Notes under the pieces: model-generated | Told to the model about the DNA's origin: nothing | Databases searched by the model: none | Seen by the model: the letters and a program-made list of their open reading frames with translations, nothing else | In this document: positions 39,216 to 50,122 of the stretch, in pieces | Position numbering within the stretch: position 1 is the stretch's first letter | How the letters are laid out: every line of letters begins with the position of its first letter | Made by a program: the position numbers and the translations under genes | Origin: Gymnogyps californianus | Taxonomy: Eukaryota; Chordata; Aves; Accipitriformes; Cathartidae | DNA length: 64,000 bases | Direction of reading: 5' to 3' | Assembly: GCF_018139145.2 (NCBI RefSeq) | Contig: NC_059479.1 | Span: 3,038,001-3,102,000 of the forward strand

Positions 39216-40320
39216 TATCAGCAGAAATTTTTAATGAAGGACAGAAAGAAATTGTGGTAATTGCATGTCAAAAATGAATCATCTGCCAATGGATGTGAAT
39301 AATGAAGATATAGAAAAATTTGGTTCAAAGGAGGCAGTGAAAACCAGAAGATTGATAAGATTATGATAATACAAGAAAGGAATTAAATGGGGTTCAAGAA
39401 TGGCTTGCAATGTGAAAATGAGGATTTTTACTCTGCAGAAGCAGACAAGGGGTTGGATGCTTGGAATGGATAGGATTCCAAGGATGTTGGAACTGGATAG
39501 GAAAGGGAGAAGGGACTACAGTGTCTCCTATGTAGTTAAGAGAGTAAAAAATATAAGAAGGACAAATAATAACTGAAATTAGACATCCTTTGGCCTGCTT
39601 CTCTCTCTTAAAGGTGAATGTCAATGTCAACTTAGTACATTTTAAAAATAAATTTAGAATACACTAACACCACACACCACACCCCCACACCCCCCCCAAT
39701 GTTCTTCAGGGAGCATAGTTTGGGGATTTTTAGGTTGGTTTTTTCAGTCATACTATTTCCATGACGTTGTGTAAGTTATGTAAGATTTCTTTTTTTTCCA
39801 CCTCTGTTAATGGAGGAAGCCAGTTGGTGATGGCAGCCTCAGCAATGCTGAGTTTTAGAAGCTTGGAGTGTGGAGTCACTAGCTTCCTATTTTGATAACT
39901 GAATATCATATAATATATTGTATAGGTTCACAGTGTATAATACAGGATCCAGTTTTATCTATGCTATTTTCTCAATAATAGTTTTTCCGGATATGCTTTC
40001 ATTTTAAACGGAAAAAAAAAAAGTCTTCCCTCACTTTTGCTAACAGATTGATTATATTCTCTCCACAACCAAATTAGAAAGCTTTCTGCGTTGCTGTTGA
40101 GATGCAATCACGATTAGACAAGATCGTTTCCTGGAGGTGAAGTTTTGCATAATGTCTCAATAGCATTACTACTCAAACAGGAATCCCCTGGCTTTCCTTC
40201 CGAAGTTAATTAGAGTCTGTGCGGGGAGTGAGTCAGGCTGAATTGTGTGGCTGAGAGTGTGTGGTGATTACAGAACTGAAATCATACTAATGGCTTCTCT
40301 TAGTCTGTTGGTAAAAGCAA
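39216..40320. other. AT-rich DNA up to the solo LTR, no gene
   Basis: Contains a CA/C-rich simple repeat at 39661. The 78-codon minus frame at 39394-39630 is of chance length. Confidence 0.5.
39661..39698. repeat. CA/C-rich simple repeat
   Basis: Degenerate ACACCAC units ending in C7; an imperfect microsatellite. Confidence 0.8.
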
Positions 40321-40442
40321 TGTCGTGGTTTAACCCCAGCTGGCAACTAAGCACCAGGCAGCCGCTCACTCGCTCTCCCCACCCGGTGGGATGGGGGAGA
40401 GAATCGAAAAAAAGTAAAACTCGTGGGTTGAGATAAAGACTG

Positions 40443-40449
40443 TTTAATA
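40443..40449 (-). promoter_or_regulatory. LTR polyadenylation signal
   Basis: TATTAAA on the minus strand (TTTAATA on +), a weak hexamer variant, about 185 bp downstream of the LTR TATA-like box and about 120 bp before the LTR 3' end. Confidence 0.6.
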
Positions 40450-40464
40450 GGACAGAAAGGAAGA

Positions 40465-40516
40465 AAATAATAATAATAATGATAATAATAATAAAATGAC
40501 AATAATAATACTAAAA
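40465..40516. repeat. AAT-type microsatellite inside the LTR
   Basis: AATAATAATAATGATAATAATAATAAAATGACAATAATAAT-type run. It belongs to the LTR, where a variable ATT-rich stretch sits just before the polyadenylation signal in element sense. Confidence 0.85.
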
Positions 40517-40630
40517 GAATTAGAATATACAGAGCAAGTGATGCACAATGCAATTGCTCACCACTCGCTGACCAATGCCCAGTTAGTTCCCGAGCAGCAA
40601 TCTGCCTCTCCCAGCCAACTCCCCCCAGTT

Positions 40631-40651
40631 TCTATACTGGGCATGACGTCA
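40631..40651 (-). promoter_or_regulatory. LTR core promoter: CRE palindrome plus TATA-like box
   Basis: A full consensus CRE, TGACGTCA, at 40644-40651 stands six bases upstream (element sense) of GTATAGA at 40631-40637. Both are intact here. The CRE would bind ATF/CREB-family factors; whether this copy drives transcription is not known. Confidence 0.55.
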
Positions 40652-40910
40652 TACGGTATGGAATATTCCTTTGGCCAGTTTGGGTCAGCTGTCCTGGCTG
40701 TGTCCCCTCCCAACTTCTTGTGCCCCTCCAGCCTTCTTGTTGGCAGGGCATGAGAAACTGAAAAATCCTTGACTTTTAGTATAAACGCTACTTAGCAACA
40801 GTTAAAAACATCAGTGTGTTACCAACATTATTCTCATACTAAATCCAAAACATAACACTATACCAGCTACTAGGAAGAAACTTAACTCTGTCCCAGCCAA
40901 AATCAGGACA

Positions 40911-42124
40911 AGCACTTACTGGCTGGTATTTTTACAATAAATTTAAAGCTGTGAAATGTCATTTTAAGAAATACTGTGCTTAAAATAACGTTATGAAAAT
41001 AATATACACAAAGGAATGGTGGCCTTCGCTCTTCCATATTTTCGGCTGCACATGTTTTGGAGGCAATGATTTCAGGACCTGTACTTGGGAGAGACTTTTT
41101 GTGAAGGTTTAAAAATTACTTCACTGAATTGAAAATGCTATGAAGCTGTAAATGCTTTCTAATATTATAGATCACAGAAATTGGTTCAAAATATTTGTAA
41201 AAGAGAAGGACATACCTTTTAAAGATATGCACATGAAGTTTTTTTGTGCCCTTTCTTACGAAGGCAAACAATGCGTTTTGACTCGTGTATTTTGACTCTC
41301 ATAAAAATGAGTAAATTCAGAATTAAAGTGAACCAGGAATGAAAAGAAAGATTTTTGCTATTTCCTTTCTTTCCATCTGAGAAAGCCCAAGTGAAAGCCT
41401 TTTTAGACTCCTGGGTGGCTCTGACTTGCAGAAGTTATCAACAGGAGATTGTGATGGAAAGCTGAACACAGAAGACTTTGGAACCATGTATGTTACAGGA
41501 AGATGAGGATAATCTTTCTATGAAGATTTTGCTCACATTAATAATACTTTGAATAATGGTGTGATGGTTGCAGGGCTCTCCCAGATGGTATCAGGGGATT
41601 TATTATCCCATTGATACCTGTATATTTTACTTTCCACTGTGTGGTGATTCTCTTTCAATTTGTCAGTTCCTTCCTTTTATATATCAGCTATCAGCTGTGG
41701 TTCAACAAAGTGATGTTTATATCTATTAGTATATTATCAAAAATTCTTTTTATATATGCATGTATTTTCAAAGAAGAGCACTTCTCATCATGAGAGCATG
41801 AATTTGCACATTACTAATTTCTTTTTATACTAGCAGTTGCTTGGCAAATTAAAAGTTTCTAGCAAAGGGTATTTAGATGATGCTTAGACCATTATGGCTG
41901 CATCAAAATACTATCCCCAGCTCAGACACTATGTTGCTTTGAATGCTAAATTTGCACTATACTGCAGACAGATAGCGTTCCTTCGTTCCCAGACAATGCG
42001 TGCCTTTTGCTTAATAATTGGTTAAATCAGTATTAGATGAGAACTCAGATTTAGCCTTCCTGTTTTAAAGAAGGCATAGCCAACACACAACCAGCAGTGC
42101 CTGCCTAATGGCATTGCCTCCTAA
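40911..42124. other. AT-rich DNA between the two LTR-like units, no gene
   Basis: No open frame over 60 codons apart from a 60-codon hydrophobic chance frame at 41611-41793. Confidence 0.5.
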
Positions 42125-42554
42125 TGTCAGGGCCCAGAGGGTGCTAATAAGCTTTAATTGCCCTTACCAGCCTCATGTACTCACTGCCTAAGAGCCTGGT
42201 GGAAGCCCAGCCTATGCTGTAGGTGTGCTGCTCTCCAGTCCTGCTCCCTGGATGGACCTTGGACCTGTGCTGTAGGTAGCTTGTCTCCTGGCTGGACCCC
42301 TTGGATGATGTACATCATCATCTTGTCTCTCATCCTGTCTACTTTTGTTCTCAACTGGCCTCCCAGGACCTGTTTCATGACTTGCCTTGTCTGCAACTGT
42401 TGATGGACCCTGTTACCAACACCCAGTTCTGCCTGTTGTGTTCAGATGCTGGGGCCTGCACCCTGTTGGTGAGGGCCGTGCCAGTGCTGGGGTCACCCTT
42501 GGCCCCCAGCTCACCTTCCCTTAGGGATCAGTCGGCTCTCACTGCTCCCTGACA
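42125..42554. mobile_element. probable LTR-like insert with 8-bp perfect inverted ends
   Basis: A GC-rich, well-bounded 430-bp unit that starts TGTCAGGG (42125-42132) and ends CCCTGACA (42547-42554), exact reverse complements beginning TG and ending CA as LTRs do. Composition changes sharply at both ends. On the minus strand an AATTAAA (42153-42159) lies about 30 bp from the 3' end, which could be a polyadenylation signal. Flanks give only a weak possible duplication (CCTAA / CCTGG). A 16-bp palindrome, GATGATGTACATCATC, lies at 42304-42319. Open frames of 70-83 codons on both strands are incidental. Alternative: a non-autonomous DNA transposon, since short inverted ends are also compatible. 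Confidence 0.5.
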
Positions 42555-44813
42555 CCTGGGAAAACTAAAAATCACACTGAAGTCCAGATCTGAGTCAGGA
42601 AGAAGCTATAGTTTTGTAGCACTTATGTAGTTATAGTTTAAAGGCTTGAAGATTACAGAATGACTGATATTTCAGATGAGCCATTTAAAGTCATCACAAC
42701 ATAGCAGAAAAGTAATGAATATAACTGACAAATCCATGTTTTCTTCACAGTGCTGTGATTCATATAAATGCCAGTCAAGAAGTAAAAGGGCTTTTTAGGT
42801 GCTTTCTCCTTTTCAGAAAAGCATATTTTTTTTAAACAAACATTTTAAGGATTATCCCAGGTTCATATCAGCAGCAGACTGTTCCCTCTGAAGTTTCACT
42901 TTGCTGTACTGCTCCCTGCACTGTATGATGTTGCTTCTGTCTAATCTTCCTATTTGCTTTATGGAAGAAAGGATCTTGGGGTGGGGATTTCTTTTACCCT
43001 CTTTCCAAGCACCATGTACTACAGTGTCTTAGCATCCGCTGTAGTTCTGCTTCCATCATGTGATCTAGTGCTAGGTTATATAGTCATTGTACAACCCACC
43101 ACCTATGTCACCCTTTCCTGTTTTGCTTGCTGTGTACATGCAGATATAGAATCTACCTCAGAAAGGTTGGGTAGCCTGTATAGGGAAATCACAGTATATA
43201 AACAAAGTGTCTATGGGAGATTTAATTTTAAATTATATTCGTGATTCTGCAATGATTGCATCTTCATGCATATGCAGTTTTGAGGCATTTCTGTGTCTGT
43301 ACAGATCTTTACTGCTCATGTGTTAACTGGGCTAACAGAGAAGCAAAGTCACAAACCTCTGAAGCCTGTATGCTATGATTGTGTCCCACGCTTCACCCTT
43401 TGACTCGGTTTCCACATTCTGTTACATTTCATATTACTTCAGAATATTACCTGTAAAACCTCTGAGAGCTAGTGAGCAAAAAAGCTCAATATTTTGGTTT
43501 GCGAATTTTCTGTTTAAAAGTAGGATTCTCTCCTTGCTTGCTGGAAAACTCAAATTTCAAGACTGCTGAAAAGCAGGACCCTTTTAGTAAGGTCATTACT
43601 GTATGTGTATGCAAGAGATTGACTTGCTCTCTATCAAGTATTGGTATGAGGCATACATGTCTTGATATTTAAAGCAAAATTTAGAAACCTTTCAACAGCT
43701 GAGATTGGTAATACGGAGAACTCATGTGCTATTGCTTCGGTCCCTCTGTCTCCTTCCTCTCTAATTCTGTCATTAGAACAAAGAATTACAAAATAAGCTC
43801 AGGGCAGAGGTGGGAACGTCTTGACTGAATTTTAGGCATTCCTTTTTCCCCTATTTTTTCATGTTCAAATCTTGAAAGTACCTATCTCATGCTTTTCCAA
43901 GAAGGTTCCCAGCTTCCCTCTTCCCCCTTTCTTTTTATTCAGCCTATTACTCTGATAGACCATTCCCTGGAAACCACTAATTCAGAAATTAAGTTGCATA
44001 GCTGAACCCTGAAATTACTTTAGAGATATAAAAATACATGCAGGTACAAAATAATTGGTGCGTATATGTTACTATGAATTAACTGCTGTGGCAGGAGATG
44101 ACAGGTCACAGATGAGCTGTTATTAGATTTTCCTGCTGCAGTCATTTGATCCACTCATTTTTCATCTGTTAACAATAGAGTTGCATTTTGATAACAAGTT
44201 TAATTTGTCTGCTAATGATTCATTTTAGTACTTGCATATCTACATCCATTTAGGAAGCTGTGGCCTGTACACAGTACAGAAAAAATATTGAAAAAAAGAG
44301 CATGATTGAGTTTAAGTGAAGTATTCATCACAACAGTTTTACAAGTAATTGCCTAATTTGAGCATTATATGCTCCTCTGTTAAACTGTATTATGCATAAC
44401 ATAATTTGTCTTTTGTCTGAGTTGAAAATACAATGTAACATAAATAAGTCCTTACCTGAGGAGATCAGGAGGATATTCTTTACAGGAAATGTGTCTGGAG
44501 CATTGTCTGAAATGGAAGTGGTAGCAGACAGTTTATGTAATAAATCGGTGGACAATAAGAAATTGTTACAAGCTGTTTTAGTAAATTAATTCTAAAAGTT
44601 CCAAACCGAAAACAAACAAAACACCCACAAAACACACCAAAATTTCCAATGTGAAATAACTGTTATATAATCTTTTTATTCCAATAAGTCCTAGTACCAG
44701 AGGGATAGAAGATTGCAAATGAGATATAAATCTTTAAAAGGGATTATCATGTGACTGTGGTATACTGGAGAAATAAATCTGATTTCCCTGCTAGGCAAGT
44801 TTGGTAGAAACTA
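42555..44813. other. AT-rich DNA, no supported gene
   Basis: Short open frames only (96 codons at 42954-43244 is the largest). The last 60 bp, with GTGACTGTGGTATACTGGAG and GGCAAGTTTGGTAGAAACTACTG, may already belong to the CR1 relic that follows. Confidence 0.5.
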
Positions 44814-45175
44814 CTGTTAAGAATTAAGAGTTACATGAATAAATGCGATACATTGGGAAGAATCAATATGGCTTTTATAAATGGACTCATGCCTCCTAAA
44901 TCTATCAGAGTTCTTTATGGGAGTTGGTGAGCATGAACATAAAGGCATCTTTGATCTAATTGATGGTATTGCACGTACATTTTCAGAATGCTTCTATCAA
45001 GGCGTCAGAAGATATCAGAATATTGGGGGAGAAAGGAGAAAGCCTTTTGTGGATGAGTACTCATTAAAAATGGGAAATGAAGGCTAGGAATAAATGATGA
45101 GATTTCAGATTTATGACTATAACCAGCATGATTACCTGAGTTTTGTGCTATGTTGTTTAACATCTTCTGCTGGCT
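44814..45175 (+). repeat. ancient CR1 LINE relic: N-terminal reverse-transcriptase part
   Basis: Nucleotide landmarks GAATTAAGAGTTACATGAATAAATG, AAGAATCAATATGGCTTTTATAAA and CATGCCTCCTAAATCTATCAGAGTTCTTTATGGGAGTTG follow the CR1 RT region in which a 'GFxxGKSCLTNLLEFF' stretch precedes the first catalytic motif. The frame at 44881 reads DSCLLNLSEFFMGVGEHEHKG, in line with that family. Beyond it the equivalent of the YLDFxKAFD motif is unrecognisable as protein. In a different frame, 45135-45167 reads PEFCAMLFNIF, aligning with the PQGSVLGPxLFNIF motif and showing a frameshift. Old and inactive. It covers a different RT part than the relic at 38660 and has opposite orientation, so the two are separate insertions. 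Confidence 0.8.
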
Positions 45176-48100
45176 ACCAGAAGAGAGAGGGAGACTACCG
45201 GCCTAAGACTTCTAAGTCTGATGTAATAGGTAATTCTTCCCTTCTTAGCACAGTAAGATTCTCCTAATTTTTATAGACCAAGTTTAATTGCAGCTGAATG
45301 CTGTTAGAATTCACTAAATAAGGGCATAAATTTGTTTCCCTGCCTCATTCATGAGAAATGCAAAAGGAGACTTTCCTTTGAAAATGGAGTCTGAAATTTT
45401 AATTTTGTATTTCCCATCTTTTACTGCTTTCAGGTGGAGGAGTTGTAAACCTTACATAAAAACTTATAGTCAAACTTTACTCCTCGAGGTATATGTATGT
45501 TTGAAATTTTTAATGTGCAACTTGTTATGCTTTTGATGCGTGAAAAATGTGTGCATTGATGGAAATTGTTCAGACTGTATGGGCAGATTTATACAATAAT
45601 GCCAATGTTAGATTTGACAACATTGATGACTTCTGCAGTTGCAGTGGTCATGCTGTGAAGCGGTTTCTGGGAGTTGATTGGGCTTTAAAAATACTAAAAA
45701 TGAAAATCTGCTTGCTGCTTGTACACCTTCGACTAAGATCTCCAATTGGATTTGCTGTTATTGGGTTGTTGCATGCTGCCTATGAATGACTTTGCTAGGT
45801 TTTAGAAGAAAATGAAAGAATTCAGGATGTGTGTAGTTAAAGAACATTTCAGCCTCTTTGACATGTCTGATCGGAGATGGCTGTGAAGACAGTATTACAG
45901 ATGAAATTAATCTGACATGAGTGCCGTAATAACAGATGAGCATTAATGAACGTTGCCTCTTTGTAACAGCAGAAAGTCTTTGATGCATAATGGTTGGGTC
46001 TCTACAAGTAGTGCTTTGTAATCTTCTCAACAGTATAGTCCTTTGATTCACTCTTTCCAAAATTCCTCTGGGCATTCTGTCTTAATGTTACAGTTATAAA
46101 TATCAACTATGACTTTAGTTCATCATGTATAGGGGACAAAAAACCCACAAGCAACCCAAGTTAAATAATCAAGCAGCCACATCTACAAGTGTTTGTGTAT
46201 GGATTTTTTAGTGTGTAAGACCTGAGGATCAACAAGTTTTGAAAAAAATAAAATACAATTTGTACTAAATTTTGAAATCACCTTTACATAGCTCCTAATT
46301 TTTTTTTAAACAACAATAAAACCTAAACAACCGCCCCCTTCTAATTGTTGGTTACTTCCTCCAGTTCTTGTTCTTTACACTCTGAAACCTTGCACTTTCA
46401 GGTCTACTTTTGTTAATGCATTTGTGATATTTATAGTCTTAACAGTTGTGCACAAAGTTTCACAGGCCTGGAAAAAAGTATATTAAAGTTAAATAAAGTC
46501 TGAGGTAATAGCTAATCATTTTGTGTTACATAACAAGCACTGCAAACTTGCTAGAAAAATGTGATAACTTTGGTAATCTGACAAAATTGATAAATGTGAC
46601 AATGCTCAGTTTTACACTGTATTAATATAATGTGACGTGAAAAGTGCCTGGTTAACCCAGAAATTACGTTAGCAACTTACACTGGTAGTTGCATGTATGC
46701 TAAATTCGGTGGCAGTGAATTAAATATCTCCAGGGCACTTGAAACTTGACAAGGCAAGGAATAATTCTTATGAAAGCTTGTATGAGCAGATGTAGCCAGA
46801 AAAGAGAACTGTCCCTATGGGACACCTCACTTGCTACATACAACTCCACTTTATTATTTTCTTGTGTATAGGTCTGTCATAAAGAAAAACCTGTTGATCA
46901 GTAACACTTGAGATTCTGTCATGTCCTCAGTGCTACTATTCCTCCTTTTCGTTTTTTCCAAAGAAGTTCCTTAGATGTAAAACCAGCAATTTCTGATAAA
47001 TCTTGAACTGAAATCAGAACTGCAGTGAGTTGAGCAGAAAATGAGAGCACCCTCAATACGATCATCTAAATTTTCTGAAATTTTTTCTGGAAAATGAGAA
47101 AGTGGAAAATGCTGATGGAGCAGGATGCATTGCATAAAACACCTAGAAGCAATACTCGTAATTTTTCTGAGTGGTGCTGTGATGAAGTTGTTCTACTGAT
47201 TTGATTTTGAACTTTAGAATCTCATTTGTCAAATAAAGAATGAAATTTCACATCCTTTTAGAAAAATTAATTAATCAACGTGATCCTGCATCTAACTGTT
47301 CTGTCAATGGATAGGAGAGTAAGATGCATCTCTCTGTTCTGGCCACTCTGCATGCTAGTATTCTTTAAGGAAAGAGGTACTAGAATACACAAACACAATG
47401 TGGATGGCTAACACATCTTGTAGGCTCTGGGTTTAAAAGAATCCACTATGACATTCCAGACTCTTCAAATAAAAAGAGCAAATATAAAATAATGAAGACA
47501 ATCAGCCTTTAGAGTGCACTTCAAGTCATTTATATTTGTGGCAAAATCTAAGCAGCATGGTTTTGCTTAGCAGTAATAAAGCTGATTATTAAGGAAACTT
47601 TGACAGATTTACAATAGAAAAGGAGGAAGTCACCACAGATCTTTGACTAATGTTAGTATGAGTAAATTATTGACGTTTTTTCTCCCAATTCACTTGAGTT
47701 TTGTATTTACCTTCCTCACAGCCCCATCTTATTGCTGTCAGGAAGTTGTCTCTTAGTCACTGGAGTACTCAGGTTCTTCCCTTTTCCACTTCTCTTTTTT
47801 CTTTTTTTTTCTTTTTTCCCTCTAACTAATGACTCTCCACACAGTAGCAGTAATCTGTTAATAGTTCCCAGATGGCATGACCTGTTGTATTACTGTATTT
47901 TGTTCAATTTCTAGTGGTCTAGTTCTCAAAGTCATACAGTTCTGTTCAGACGATATTTCAGTCTTTTTATTGGCACAGCCTTTTAAGTTTATTGTTAATG
48001 TATTTCACAGGCACACTCTGCCTGCTACGACTATGAAAATGAAAGGGAGCCGTTTTGATGGAATGTGAAAGAAGCCAATTTAAAAAAAAGACAGCAGAAA

Positions 48101-49914
48101 GGAAATGTGTGCAGGAAGAAGAGAAAATATGCAATGAGACTTGGAAGGTAAAGTGGTGGAGGAGCTATAAAGAGTTTGGAGGTGGATTCCCAGAGAGACT
48201 TGATGTTTGTCAAAAGAGAGGGAAGCAAAGAGTACTTAAGATCAAAAAGGACAGAGTAATTAAAGGATAATGAGAGTAAGAGTGAGAAAGAAAATGTATT
48301 TGTGCATGTGTGAGATAACTAGACTTTGCAAAATGGAACTGAAACTGGGAGATAAGGGTAAATTTGAGGGAACTTTTAATCAGTTTCTACGTTTAAGTTC
48401 AAGGTATAGTAGTAAATCCAGCAGCATACAAATAAAATTGGTTTAAAAAGTTCTAAGCAGCCCTTGCTCCCTTGCTCACATTTTTACCATTCAGTGTCTG
48501 TGAAGGGAGCAGCGTGAAATCTTGCAAATCTTCCTGGAAGAAGAACATGGAATGAAGAGCCTTTCAGCTGAGGTCTGATGCTCTTAAACACATCGCAGTG
48601 ACCTTTCACATCAACAGTCATGTTCTTGCTTGCATTTCTGAAAAGACTGAACTTGCACTAGGAGTGGGTGTAGCAATTTGAAAATGAGCTGTCTCTCATC
48701 AAGGTGGATGGTTCAGAAGGCAGTATAACTGAAGAAGCAGCTTATGTCTGTTCTGCTTACTGAAATGAGACAGAAAGTAGAGTTTGCTGACATTGTAGTC
48801 CATTTTGGTTTTCAGTTATGGAAACAATGGTGAAATGCTTCATATATTTTTGAGAGGTCATAGTTGTACTTCCTCCTGAAATCTCTCAAAGATTTTTCCT
48901 GCAGTTGGAAGTTGACTCTTCTATTGACCCGTCTAGTGATCAGAGATTGAAGCCATGCAGAGATACAGAGTCCTGCAGATTTACTGCAGTAAGAGAACTG
49001 GTTGTAGGAGAATTATGAGAACACTTTGCATTAAAATAATTAAAACCAAGACAGAGAACATTTATGCTAGGGCACAACTAAATTTAGGAGAAATATAGAA
49101 TAGAACTTATTATTTTTGTTTTATTAACTTGTTAGTAAAGCTTTTGAAGGGGATGAATTCTGACATAGCGTTGACATGCTGTTTTGAGGGGAGAAAAATG
49201 TGAATGCCATATACTTGCAGAGTGGAATTAAAATTGTTTAGAGAGGAATAGAGTGGACTGCAAAAAGGGACGGACTGCAAATCGTAATATGTCTGCATCA
49301 TTACTGTGCTCTCAGCTACTCAGCTGCACATTAGAAATGGTAACAGAAATTGCAGGTTAGGAAACAGGAGTTAGGATGCAAATGGAATAAACAGAAGGGT
49401 AGTCTAACAGAGGTACTGAGATTAAGAAATGGGAGTAGAGGGGACTAAAACAAAAAAGACAAGGATGTTAAGATAGCATTTGCAAAATGAACGAGAGATG
49501 TGTGGGAAAACAAGTAGAGTTAAAGAGCAAGCGACAGAATGTGTGAATACATAATACATAGTCATTTGAATTTTTTGGCATGAAGAATGTGATAAAAATG
49601 TGGTAGACCAAGTGGATGTAATTTTCCATGTCTCATTTACAGTACTTGGTTGAACTTATTTTAGTTATGAACACTTGTGAACTAAAATGCCTTAGAGAAA
49701 AATGCTGTTTGAATAGTGCTTATTGCAAATATTTAAAAATTATTTTCAAAAAACAAAAGGCAAATTGTATGTCGTAAATTTTCCTTTATTCTCTCAGAGA
49801 ACATGAAGATTTTGGTGGAGGAGTAGGTAGCGTGTGTGCTCCCTTTCACTTCTGGCTAGAGAAGATTTTGATTTTTCCCAGTTAATTAAGCCCATGCATG
49901 AAAACTATGAAAAG
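45176..49914. other. AT-rich DNA, no supported gene
   Basis: Open frames up to 105 codons (45758-46075, minus) are of chance length and resemble nothing known. Contains the pyrimidine tract at 47774 and a purine-rich stretch at about 48060-48300. Confidence 0.5.
47774..47823. repeat. polypyrimidine tract
   Basis: Fifty bases of almost pure C/T (CTTTTCCACTTCTC, then T6, C, T9, C, T6). Could form a triplex; could serve as a splice-acceptor-type tract, but no exon with AG and open coding frame follows. Confidence 0.7.
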
Positions 49915-50080
49915 GCATGGGGCCTATTTCTAGTTCTCCCACTGCTCTTTGGTGTGATTTCATGAAAATTGCTTTACATCTCTTTGGTTCAGTTTTCCTG
50001 CCTGTGAAATATGGAATTATGATGAGCTCTGAGCTTTGCTAACAAAAAAAGTGCTACATAAGGATAAGACATTATTATTG
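49915..50080 (-). repeat. MIR/CORE-type SINE relic (antisense on + strand)
   Basis: The + strand carries the familiar antisense order of the amniote MIR-like SINE: GGGCCTATTTCTAGTTCTCCCACTG, GTGTGATTTCATG, TTGCTTTACATCTCTTTGGTTCAGTTTTCCTGCCTGTGAAAT, GGAATTATGATGA, then GCTCTGAGCTTTGCTAAC, GTGCTACATAAGG and ATTATTATT. The 'CTCTGTGCCTCAGTTTTCCCATCTGTAAAATGGG' core of the consensus is easily recognised despite mutation. These SINEs predate the bird-turtle split, so the copy is a very old neutral marker. Confidence 0.75.
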
Positions 50081-50122
50081 CTAATAATACATATAATAAT
50101 ATGTATAATAATAATACATATT
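50071..50122. repeat. ATT/ATA-rich microsatellite at the SINE end
   Basis: ATTATTATTGCTAATAATAC followed by ATATAATAATATGTATAATAATAATAC. It grows out of the A/T-rich end of the SINE, as such tails often seed microsatellites. Confidence 0.75.

Larger units (their letters stand above)
40321..40910 (-). mobile_element. solo LTR of a neoavian endogenous retrovirus
   Basis: A 590-bp unit beginning TGTCGTGG and ending CAGGACA on the + strand, so it has the TGT...ACA ends of an LTR. I recognise the sequence as a very abundant LTR of neoavian birds; the TTTAACCCCAGCTGGCAACTAAG end, the AACTCGTGGGTTGAGATAAAGAC block and the CAGCTGTCCTGGCTGTGTCC block are diagnostic to me. Transcriptional sense is the minus strand: a TATA-like GTATAGA, a downstream TATTAAA polyadenylation signal and a long ATT-rich microsatellite between them fall in the right order only on that strand. 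Flanks show an imperfect 5-bp target-site duplication, AGCAA (40316-40320) and AGCAC (40911-40915), which would suit an ERVL-type 5-bp duplication better than the usual 6 bp of ERVK, though one mismatch leaves this open. No internal gag, pol or env sequence lies beside it, so it is a solo LTR left by recombination between two LTRs. Confidence 0.93.

Noticed and set aside
40245..40753. Open frames of 63-85 codons over the solo LTR, considered as retroviral protein remains
   Set aside because: They lie within or across the LTR, which is non-coding; no gag, pol or env motif is present.
44881..45087. 68-codon + strand open frame as a small gene
   Set aside because: Its sequence is a remnant of CR1 reverse transcriptase (SCLLNLSEFF) with a frameshift before the next motif.
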